Assembly: GCA_018056045.1 (NCBI GenBank)
Contig: JAGPGI010000034.1
Span: 1-13,156, forward strand
DNA: 13,156 bases
Source: Paracoccus sp. (in: a-proteobacteria)
Lineage (GTDB): Bacteria; Pseudomonadota; Alphaproteobacteria; Rhodobacterales; Rhodobacteraceae
Direction of reading: 5' to 3'
The first letter of the stretch is position 1, and each line of letters starts with the position of its first letter. Shown here piece after piece: positions 1 through 6,597 of the stretch. The notes beneath the pieces are model-generated. The model saw nothing but the letters and a program-made list of their open reading frames with translations. It was not told the origin of the DNA and did not search any database. Made by a program: the position numbers and the translations under genes.

Positions 1-2
1 CG

Positions 3-1388
3 CTGGCCAGCGCGAATATTCTGGGCGCGACGACGCTGGACACAGAGGTTGCGGCGCTGCGCAGCGATGCGTTCGGGCGGCGCTTTTTGCTGGTCCTGCC
101 CGATGCGGGAGAGCTGCGCATCATCGGTCCCTCGGGTGCCGATCTGGGCGCGATCCGCGGGCTGGACCATCCGCAGGATGCCAGCGGCACCGGCAATGGC
201 GCGCTGGTCGTCCTTGGCGGGGACGGCGCGCTGATCCGCATTGATGGCGCGGCGCGCAAGCAAGTCACAGAGGGGATCGCCGAGATCCGGCCCTCGGATC
301 GGCCGGGCTGGCTGGCGGCACTGGGCGCGGGACGTGCGGCGCTGATCGACGGCGACCGGGGCATGGTCGCGCATGAATTTGCCGCGCCGGATCTGCGCGA
401 CGCCGCCGTTCTGACCGACGCGGAGGCGCCCTTCGGCATGGCGCTCCTGAACGGGGCGGGGGTCGAGATCCGCTATCTCGACGCGCCCGGGAATGCGCAA
501 CCGATCCCGCTGCCCGCCCCCGCCACGCGCCTTGTCGCGGCGCCGGGCGGGCGGGTGGCGCTGGCATGGTCGCCGGCTGGCGGGCCGGTCCATGTGATCG
601 ACGTCGCGCGGGGACGGCTCGTGCGTTCGGTGGGCGCCAATGGCCCGATCTCCGAGATCGGATTTTCGCAGGGCTCGGCCTTCCTGATGCTGGCAAGCCA
701 GACCCATGTCGGCGCGCTGGATCTGGACGCCATCGCCCGCGGCGACATTGCCGATTTCCGCGAAATCCAGATCGGCAGCGCCGCGCGGGACCCGGCTTCC
801 AACCGGCAATTGTTGGCGCCGCTCTGGCCGCTGGACGGGATGCTGGCGGTCCATGCCGAGAGCTATCAGGGCTATCGGATCATGGAAAGCTCGACCATGG
901 GCGATGCGCCGGCGATGACCGCGACCTCGTTGCGCGGGGGCATTCCGCGACTGGTGGCCACGCTTGACCGCAGCTTTCGCGAAGGCCCCGAGGGGGTGTT
1001 CCAGACCGTCGCCAGCCTGCCCGGCCCCGGCCGGTTCGAACTGGTGGCGACGACCGGGCTTGGCGCGCTGAGCTTTTGCACCGAACTGCCGGTGGCGCTG
1101 CCGCAAGGCCCCGAGGCCGCCCCCGTCGGACGGCTGGCCATCCGCCCCGATGGCGGGGCGATCCGGCTCGCGCTGACCGATGCCGGCGGCCATCCGCGCG
1201 CGGGGCTGATCGGGCGCGTGACCTTCAGCGCGCTGACCGGCAGCTGGCGCGCCCATGCCGATCTGCAGACCGGGCCGGATGGGGTCTCGGATCTGGCCTT
1301 CGCGTTGCCGGCGCTGGATGCGGTGCTGATCCGCGTCGAAGCCGGCAACGAGGTCTTTGCGCCGCTGCTCTGGGAGAGAGAGAAATGA
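3..1388 (+). CDS. YVTN/WD40-like beta-propeller protein, partial (5' end outside window)
   Basis: The frame is open from the first bases of the window, so this is the C-terminal 461 residues of a longer protein; the in-window TTG at 87 is not a convincing start. The sequence is made of repeating short beta-strand blocks such as GGRVALAWSPAGGPVHVIDV followed by RGRLVRSVG, typical of YVTN/quinoprotein-like propeller blades. About the last 90 residues (from roughly 1118) look like a separate beta-sandwich domain. The stop overlaps the start of the SCO gene as ATGA, so the two are probably translationally coupled. No enzyme motif was recognised. A periplasmic structural or sensing role beside the SCO protein and cytochrome c is inferred from context only. 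Related propellers are known in PQQ-linked alcohol oxidation loci, but that link is not shown here. Confidence 0.75.
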   Translation: MASANILGATTLDTEVAALRSDAFGRRFLLVLPDAGELRIIGPSGADLGAIRGLDHPQDASGTGNGALVVLGGDGALIRIDGAARKQVTEGIAEIRPSDRPGWLAALGAGRAALIDGDRGMVAHEFAAPDLRDAAVLTDAEAPFGMALLNGAGVEIRYLDAPGNAQPIPLPAPATRLVAAPGGRVALAWSPAGGPVHVIDVARGRLVRSVGANGPISEIGFSQGSAFLMLASQTHVGALDLDAIARGDIADFREIQIGSAARDPASNRQLLAPLWPLDGMLAVHAESYQGYRIMESSTMGDAPAMTATSLRGGIPRLVATLDRSFREGPEGVFQTVASLPGPGRFELVATTGLGALSFCTELPVALPQGPEAAPVGRLAIRPDGGAIRLALTDAGGHPRAGLIGRVTFSALTGSWRAHADLQTGPDGVSDLAFALPALDAVLIRVEAGNEVFAPLLWEREK

Positions 1389-1981
1389 ACCCGACCGTCG
1401 CCGCCCTGCTGATCCTTGCACTGGGCGCCCTGCCCGCCCTGTCCCATGACGGCGCGCACAAGCCCGCGCCCCGCGCCGCCCGCGTCATCAGCGGCGAAGA
1501 ACCACTGGCGATCCCGAATTTCCCGGTGGCGCTGGCGGACGGCACGCGCGGCGGGTTGCGCGATCTGCTGCCCGAGACGGCACCGGTCATCATCGGCTTT
1601 ACCTATACCAATTGCCAGTCGCTCTGCGGCATCACCAATGCCACGCTCTTGTGGATCGACGGAGCGCTGGCCGAGGACGGGCTGGATGGCGCGCGCATCG
1701 TCACCATCTCGATCGACCCCGTGCATGACACGCCCGAGCAACTGGACCTGACCCGGCACGAGATCGGCGCCAGCGCGCGCTGGCTCTGGGTCACGGGCGG
1801 GTCGCAGGGCACGCAGCCGCTGCTGGACGCGCTGCGCTTTCCGCCCGGCCCGGTCGAGGATCACGACCCGGTCTATCTGATCGGCCGGCCCTGCGCGGGC
1901 AGCTTTACCCGCATCGTCGGCCTGCCCGACCCGGATGCGCTTTATTCCCTTGCCGCGAAGCTGCCGGAATGCGCGGGCTGA
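1385..1981 (+). CDS. SCO1/SenC family copper-binding thioredoxin-fold protein
   Basis: This 198-residue protein has an N-terminal hydrophobic signal or anchor (residues 1-20, ending ALS before HDGAHK) and a thioredoxin-like SCO domain. The CxxxC copper/thiol motif is at C77-C81 (TNCQSLC), followed by the family segment TISIDPVHDTPEQL (107-120). A histidine sits at H160 (EDHDPVYLIG), the position of the third Cu ligand in SCO proteins. SCO proteins deliver copper to the CuA site of cytochrome oxidase or act as periplasmic thiol reductases. No oxidase gene is nearby, so here it more likely serves the adjacent cytochrome c or an upstream partner (inference). The ATG at 1385 was chosen because it starts the signal peptide and overlaps the propeller stop as ATGA. 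Its 3' end overlaps the cytochrome start by 13 bp. Confidence 0.93.
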   Translation: MNPTVAALLILALGALPALSHDGAHKPAPRAARVISGEEPLAIPNFPVALADGTRGGLRDLLPETAPVIIGFTYTNCQSLCGITNATLLWIDGALAEDGLDGARIVTISIDPVHDTPEQLDLTRHEIGASARWLWVTGGSQGTQPLLDALRFPPGPVEDHDPVYLIGRPCAGSFTRIVGLPDPDALYSLAAKLPECAG

Positions 1982-2763
1982 TCCCGGCCCTCCTGCTGCT
2001 GGCGGCCCTGCCGGCGGGCGCGGATGAGGGGCCGGGCGCGGCGCTTTACCTGCGCGGCACCGGCGCCGAGGCGCTGCTGATGGGCGGCAAGCTGCGCGTT
2101 CCGGCGACGCGCTTTCCCTGCGCCGGCTGCCACGGTCAGGACGCGCGCGGCAGCCGTGAGGGGGCGACGGCCTTTCCCGCCATCGACTGGCCCGGCCTGA
2201 CCGCGCCCGACCGGCCCGGCGGCGCCTATGACCGCGCAGGCTTTCTGCGCGCCCTGACCGATGGCATCGCCCCGGACGGGCGCGAACTGGACCCGGCCAT
2301 GCCGCGCTTTGTCGCGGATGAGGCCGTGCTCGGAGCGCTGATCGGTTTCCTGCAAGAGATCGGCGCGGCCCAGCAACGCGGAATCACGCCCGGCACGTTG
2401 CGCATCGGCGCGAGGCCGGAGACGCCCGCGCAAGCCGGGCTTGAGGCCGCCGCGCGGGGCTTCAACGCCGCAGGCGGCGCCTTTGGGCGGCGGATCGAGA
2501 TCGTCGCGGGGGTTGATGACATTGCTCTTGATGCCGATGGGCTCGCCGCGCTGCTTGATGCGCGCATCACGCCCCAGAACCTGCCCCGGAACCTGCCGCA
2601 CCCGCCCGATCTGCCCGCCGAAAGCCGGCGCGCCTATCTGCACGGGCTGATGCTGGGCGAGGCGCTGATCGCCTGCGGGCGCAGGCTGACCCGCGCCTGT
2701 CTGGAAACCACGCTGCCCAAGCTGGACCCCGCGCGGATGTCGCGCGACCGAATGCCGCCCTAG
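1969..2763 (+). CDS. Secreted monohaem cytochrome c fused to a shortened periplasmic-binding-protein-like domain
   Basis: This 264-residue protein has a signal peptide (MRGLIPALLLLAALPAGADE). A class I cytochrome c domain follows, with the haem motif CAGCH at 51-55 and a likely axial Met at M111 in LDPAMPRF. From residue 142 the sequence resembles the start of an ABC-type branched-chain amino acid binding fold (TLRIGARPETPAQAGLEAAA, then GFNAAGGAFGRRIEIV). It then passes after about 45 residues to what resembles the end of that fold (AYLHGLMLGEALIACGRRLT, then RACLETTL). Such domains are normally about 300 or more residues, so most of the middle appears absent. The start overlaps the SCO gene by 13 bp. 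The stop TAG shares CTAG with the stop of the convergent ATPase gene. It is probably an electron carrier; the role of the C-terminal part is unknown. Confidence 0.85.
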   Translation: MRGLIPALLLLAALPAGADEGPGAALYLRGTGAEALLMGGKLRVPATRFPCAGCHGQDARGSREGATAFPAIDWPGLTAPDRPGGAYDRAGFLRALTDGIAPDGRELDPAMPRFVADEAVLGALIGFLQEIGAAQQRGITPGTLRIGARPETPAQAGLEAAARGFNAAGGAFGRRIEIVAGVDDIALDADGLAALLDARITPQNLPRNLPHPPDLPAESRRAYLHGLMLGEALIACGRRLTRACLETTLPKLDPARMSRDRMPP

Positions 2764-4592
2764 CCGTGTGTCACCGGATCGACCAGCACGCGGTGACCCG
2801 GCGCCACCTCGCGATAGACCGAGGGGGGCGCGACATAATCTACCGGAAAGATCGGCGAGGGGATCGGGCGGAAGCGCAGATCCTCGGAGATCTTTTTCTG
2901 GCGCGGATCGGCCACCGGCACGGCGGACATCAACTGGCGCGTATAGCTGTGCTGGGGGTTTTCGAACACCTGACGGCGGCTGCCGATTTCGACGATCCGG
3001 CCCAGATACATGACCGCGACCTGATGGCTGACGCGTTCCACCACCGCCATGTCATGGCTGATGAACAGCATGGCGATGCCCAGTTCGCGCTGCAACTCCA
3101 TCAGCAGGTTCAGCACCTGCGCCTGCACCGAGACATCCAGCGCCGAGACCGCCTCGTCGGCGACGACAAGGCGCGGGTTCAGCGCCAGCGCGCGGGCAAT
3201 GGCAATGCGCTGGCGCTGGCCGCCCGACATTTCATGCGGATAGCGGCGCATGAAGCTGCGCGGCAACTCGACCCGGTCGAACAGGCCTGCGATGCGCGCC
3301 TCGCGTTCCGCGCGATTGCCGATGCCGTAATTCAGCATCGGCTCCTCGATCTGGTCGTAAAGCCGCATATGCGGGTCAAGGCTGGCAAAGGGGTCCTGAA
3401 AGATCATCTGCATATTGCGCCGGGCGCGGCGCAATTCGCCCGGCTCCATGGCGATGATGTCCTGTCCGGCCAGCTGCACCTGACCCGAGGTCGGCTCGAC
3501 CAGCCGCAGGACCGAGCGGCCCGCCGTGGTCTTGCCCGAACCGGATTCGCCGACCAGCGACAGGGTTTCGCCGGCATTCAGCGTGAAAGAGGCATCCTCA
3601 ACCGCATGGACCTGCGCCACGGTGCGGCGCAAAAGCCCGCCCTTGACCGGAAAGCGGGTGCAAAGATGCCGGACCTCCAGCAGCGGCTCGGGTTTGCGGG
3701 CGGCGGCGGGTTCGGGGACGGCCGCCTCGCCCGCGCGCATCAGACGCATGGGTTCAGGGGCGTCGCGGCCGGTCATCTCGCCCAGACGCGGCACGGCGGC
3801 CAGCAGCGCCTTGGTGTAGTCCTGCTGCGGGTTTTCGAAGATCTCGGTGACCGGGCCTTCCTCGACCTTGTTGCCGCGGAACATGACCACCACGCGGTCG
3901 GCCATCTGCGCCACCACCGCCATGTCATGGGTGATGAACATCACCGCCATGCCGTTTTCGCGCTTGAGCCGGTCGATCAGCGCCAGAATCTCGGCCTGAA
4001 TGGTCACGTCCAGCGCCGTCGTCGGCTCGTCGCAGATCAGAAGGCGCGGCCGGCAGGCCATGGCCATGGCGATGACAACGCGCTGGCGCATGCCGCCCGA
4101 CAGCTCATGCGGATACTGGTCAAGGCGGCGTTCGGGTTCGGGGATGCGCACCTCGCGCAGCAGTTCCAGCGCGCGGGCGCGGGCCTCAGCGCGGGTCAGG
4201 CCGCGATGGACGATCAGCCCCTCGGAAAGCTGGTCGCCGATGGTGAAGACCGGGTTCAGGGCAGTCATCGGTTCCTGAAAGATCATCGCGATCTCATTGC
4301 CGCGAATGCCCTGCATGGTGCGGCCGTCTTCCCGGGCGATGTCGATGCGTTCGCCATCCTCGCGCTGGAAAAGCAGCTTGCCCTTGGTGATCTCGCCGCC
4401 GCCGAACTCGACCAGCCGCATCAAGGACAGCGAACTGACCGATTTCCCCGAGCCGGATTCGCCCACCACGCAGACGCATTCGCCCGGGCGGATGTCAAAG
4501 GACAGCTCGTTGACGCCGGTCACCGGGCCGTCATGGGTCATGAACTCGACCCGCAATTTCTCGATCGAGACCAGCGGCTCTGTGTCCAGCAT
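2760..4592 (-). CDS. Dipeptide/oligopeptide-type ABC transporter, fused double ATP-binding protein
   Basis: This 610-residue cytoplasmic ATPase carries two complete nucleotide-binding domains in one chain (DppD-DppF fusion, as in GsiA/YejF). Domain 1 has Walker A GESGSGKS (44-51), Q-loop Q106, signature LSGGM (164-168), Walker B LLICDEP (184-190) and H222. Domain 2 has Walker A GESGSGKT (348-355), Q399, signature MSGGQ (455-459), Walker B LVVADEA (475-481) and H513. Each domain ends with an oligopeptide-type tail (ENPQQDYTKALLAAVP and ENPQHSYTRQLMSAVP). It should power uptake through the two permeases encoded on the other side of the divergent spacer. The ATG at 4592 is preceded by AAGGGG about 9 nt upstream. 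The gene is divergent from the binding-protein operon and convergent with the cytochrome gene, overlapping it by four bases at the stop codons. Confidence 0.96.
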   Translation of the reverse strand: MLDTEPLVSIEKLRVEFMTHDGPVTGVNELSFDIRPGECVCVVGESGSGKSVSSLSLMRLVEFGGGEITKGKLLFQREDGERIDIAREDGRTMQGIRGNEIAMIFQEPMTALNPVFTIGDQLSEGLIVHRGLTRAEARARALELLREVRIPEPERRLDQYPHELSGGMRQRVVIAMAMACRPRLLICDEPTTALDVTIQAEILALIDRLKRENGMAVMFITHDMAVVAQMADRVVVMFRGNKVEEGPVTEIFENPQQDYTKALLAAVPRLGEMTGRDAPEPMRLMRAGEAAVPEPAAARKPEPLLEVRHLCTRFPVKGGLLRRTVAQVHAVEDASFTLNAGETLSLVGESGSGKTTAGRSVLRLVEPTSGQVQLAGQDIIAMEPGELRRARRNMQMIFQDPFASLDPHMRLYDQIEEPMLNYGIGNRAEREARIAGLFDRVELPRSFMRRYPHEMSGGQRQRIAIARALALNPRLVVADEAVSALDVSVQAQVLNLLMELQRELGIAMLFISHDMAVVERVSHQVAVMYLGRIVEIGSRRQVFENPQHSYTRQLMSAVPVADPRQKKISEDLRFRPIPSPIFPVDYVAPPSVYREVAPGHRVLVDPVTHG

Positions 4593-4827
4593 CGGCCATC
4601 CCCTTCGAAAGCACTGGCCGACAGGCTAGCCCGGCGCCACGACATTGCAACCGGAAAGCGCTGGTAACTTGTTTCTTGCAATTCCACGGAAACCCGTCTG
4701 AAACTCGGGGGCAGTTTTCACGGGCGGACATGCCGCCGACACAGCAATAACCTAGAGGTTCCTTAGCAAGCCCGGCCGATAAGGCCCCTGCCCGCGAATC
4801 ACGGAACCCTTCCAACAGGAGTTAACG
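4593..4827. promoter_or_regulatory. Divergent intergenic region of the ABC importer
   Basis: This 235-bp spacer lies between the oppositely transcribed ATPase gene and the first binding-protein gene, and must hold both promoters unless transcription enters from outside. It is visibly less G+C-rich than its flanks. Two palindromic TTGCAA hexamers lie at 4645-4650 and 4676-4681, exactly 31 bp apart. TTGCAA at 4676 followed 17 nt later by TGAAAC (4699-4704) is a weak candidate for a rightward promoter, matching the -35/-10 consensus at only 4 and 3 of 6 positions. Small inverted repeats occur at 4723-4737 (GGCGG/CCGCC) and 4749-4760 (AACCT-AG-AGGTT). None can be tied to a known regulator. Confidence 0.4.
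4817..4821 (+). promoter_or_regulatory. Shine-Dalgarno of the first binding-protein gene
   Basis: AGGAG lies six bases upstream of the ATG at 4828. This is a near-ideal site and fits a highly expressed binding protein. It also fixes the start, since the next residues form a typical signal peptide. Confidence 0.8.
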
Positions 4828-6528
4828 ATGAAACTGAAAACGCTGATGATGGGCGCGGTTGCGACCGTTGCCATGGCCCCGGCGGCATTTGCCGAGCGCG
4901 GCGCCGACGGACAGGTGAATGTCATCCTGTGGCAGGCGCCCTCGACCATGAACCCCTATCTGTCATCGGGGACCAAGGACATCATCGCCTCCAGCATGTC
5001 GCTTGAGCCGCTGGCCAATTTCGACCCGACCGGCAAGGTGGTGACACGGCTGGCCGCCGAGGTGCCCTCGCTGGAAAACGGCGGCATTGCCGAGGACCTG
5101 AGATCGGTGACCTGGAAACTGCAGCCGGGGCTGAAATGGTCGGATGGCAGCGCGCTGACCGCCGCCGACGTGGTCTTTACCGCCAATTACTGCATGGACC
5201 CCAAGGGCGGCTGCGCGCAGCTGGCGAAATTCGAGGGTATCGAAAAGGTCGAGGCCGTGGACGACCTGACCGTCAAGGTCAGCTTCACCGCGCCGCGCCC
5301 GGACCCGTTCTCGGCCTTTGTGGGCGGGCAATCCCCGATCCTGCAAAAGGCGCAGTTCGAGAAATGCATCGGCGAGGCCGCACCGACCTGCACCGAACAG
5401 AATTTCAACCCCATCGGCACCGGCCCCTTCAAGGTGGTCGAGTTCCGCACCAATGACGTCATCAGCTATGCCGCGAATGGCGAGTATCGCGACCCGGCCA
5501 AGCCCGCATTCGCCACGCTGACCATCAAGGGTGGCGGCGACGCGGCGGCGGCGGCGCGCTCGGTTCTGGAAACCGGCGAATTCGACTATGCATGGAACAC
5601 CCAGCTTGCCCCCGATGTCATTCAGGGCATGGAGGCCAAGGGGCTGGGCAAGGTCTCGGCCGCCTTTGGCACGCTGGTCGAGCGGCTTCATGTCAACCTG
5701 ACCGACCCCTCGCCCGATCTGGCCGAGGGCGAGCGTTCGACCCTGAAGCATCCGAACCCGATCCTGTCGGATGCCAAGGTGCGCAAGGCGCTGTCCATTG
5801 CCATCGACCGCGGGCTGCTGGCCGAGATCGGCTATGGCCAGGCCGGCAAGCCCACCTGCAATCTGGTGCCGGCACCGGAAAGCTGGGCCTCGGACAACAC
5901 CGGCTGCCTGACGCAGGACATGGACGGCGCGCGCAAGCTGCTGGACGAGGCGGGCTGGGTGCCCGGCTCGGACGGTATCCGCGAAAAGGACGGCAAGCGG
6001 CTGAAGCTGGTCTTCCAGACCTCGGTCAACGCGGTGCGGCAGGACTTTCAGGCGCTGATCAAGCAGTGGTGGCAGGAAATCGGCGTCGAGACGGAGCTGA
6101 AGATCATCGACGGCTCGGTATTCTTCGGCTCTGACGCGGGCTCGCCTGACACCATGCAGCGGTTCTATGCCGATATCGAGATGTATGCGAACTTCTTCGA
6201 GGGCAACAATGCCGAGCCCTATCTGGCCAAGAACACCTGCGACAAGGCTCCGGGTCCGGACAACCAGTGGCAGGGCGAAAACACCAGCCGCTATTGCGAT
6301 CCGGAATATGACAAGCTGGTCGACCAACTGGGCGCGATCGTCGATCCGGCCGAGCGCGGCGCCATGGGCAAGCGCATGAACGACATGGTGACCAAGGACA
6401 GCGACGCGATCATCCCGCTGATCTATCGCGGCACCGCCTCGGCCCACGCCAACAGCCTTGGCGGCGTCCAGCTGAACGCCTGGGATACCGAGCTGTGGAA
6501 CGTGGCCGACTGGCATCGCGTGAAGTAA
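4828..6528 (+). CDS. Peptide-type ABC transporter solute-binding protein 1 (SBP_bac_5 family)
   Basis: This 566-residue secreted binding protein has a classic signal peptide, MKLKTLMMGAVATVAMAPAAFA (1-22), with mature start ERGADG. The body shows cluster-C/family 5 features: the N-terminal strand with NPYLSSG, the NPIGTGPFKV segment (194-203), KVRKALSIAIDR (317-328) and a C-terminal NVADWHRVK. The binding protein captures the solute in the periplasm and hands it to the permease pair downstream. Eight cysteines (122, 129, 180, 188, 344, 360, 471, 490) occur as four local pairs, suggesting four disulfides (inference). The family includes peptide, opine, nickel and sugar binders, so the substrate is not determined. 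It is the first gene of a + strand operon and is followed by a strong hairpin before its paralogue. Confidence 0.95.
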   Translation: MKLKTLMMGAVATVAMAPAAFAERGADGQVNVILWQAPSTMNPYLSSGTKDIIASSMSLEPLANFDPTGKVVTRLAAEVPSLENGGIAEDLRSVTWKLQPGLKWSDGSALTAADVVFTANYCMDPKGGCAQLAKFEGIEKVEAVDDLTVKVSFTAPRPDPFSAFVGGQSPILQKAQFEKCIGEAAPTCTEQNFNPIGTGPFKVVEFRTNDVISYAANGEYRDPAKPAFATLTIKGGGDAAAAARSVLETGEFDYAWNTQLAPDVIQGMEAKGLGKVSAAFGTLVERLHVNLTDPSPDLAEGERSTLKHPNPILSDAKVRKALSIAIDRGLLAEIGYGQAGKPTCNLVPAPESWASDNTGCLTQDMDGARKLLDEAGWVPGSDGIREKDGKRLKLVFQTSVNAVRQDFQALIKQWWQEIGVETELKIIDGSVFFGSDAGSPDTMQRFYADIEMYANFFEGNNAEPYLAKNTCDKAPGPDNQWQGENTSRYCDPEYDKLVDQLGAIVDPAERGAMGKRMNDMVTKDSDAIIPLIYRGTASAHANSLGGVQLNAWDTELWNVADWHRVK

Positions 6529-6537
6529 TGACCCTGG

Positions 6538-6573
6538 CCGGGCCGGTTCCCCTGCGGGGGCCGGCCCGGTTTT
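6538..6573 (+). terminator. Strong G+C hairpin with T-tract between the two binding-protein genes
   Basis: The arms CCGGGCCGG (6538-6546) and CCGGCCCGG (6561-6569) are perfect complements. An inner CCCC (6549-6552)/GGGG (6556-6559) stem closes on the loop TGC, and TTTT (6570-6573) follows. It begins ten bases after the stop of the first binding-protein gene. The geometry fits an intrinsic terminator or attenuator that reduces read-through. It could also be a 3' stabilising structure that raises the level of the first message relative to the downstream genes, a common arrangement in binding-protein operons. Confidence 0.75.
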
Positions 6574-6597
6574 CTCTCACATCGGAAAAAGACTGCC

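Noticed and set aside
872..1864. 330-codon minus-strand open frame across the propeller/SCO junction
   Set aside because: It spans two confident + strand genes, is Arg/Ser/Pro-rich and lacks any recognisable motif.
2766..4667. 633-codon open frame on the + strand opposite the ATPase gene
   Set aside because: It is exactly antisense to a well-conserved double ATPase. Its His/Gln/Arg/Asp-rich composition is the usual result of reading a G+C-rich gene backwards, and it shows no domain or start context.
4723..4760. Short inverted repeats GGCGG/CCGCC and AACCT/AGGTT as operators
   Set aside because: Five-base arms are expected by chance in this base composition and match no regulator I know; noted only as part of the intergenic region.
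4963..6516. 517-codon minus-strand open frame opposite the first binding protein
   Set aside because: Antisense shadow of a confident gene. A similar frame lies opposite the paralogue (6577-7848), as expected from codon bias.
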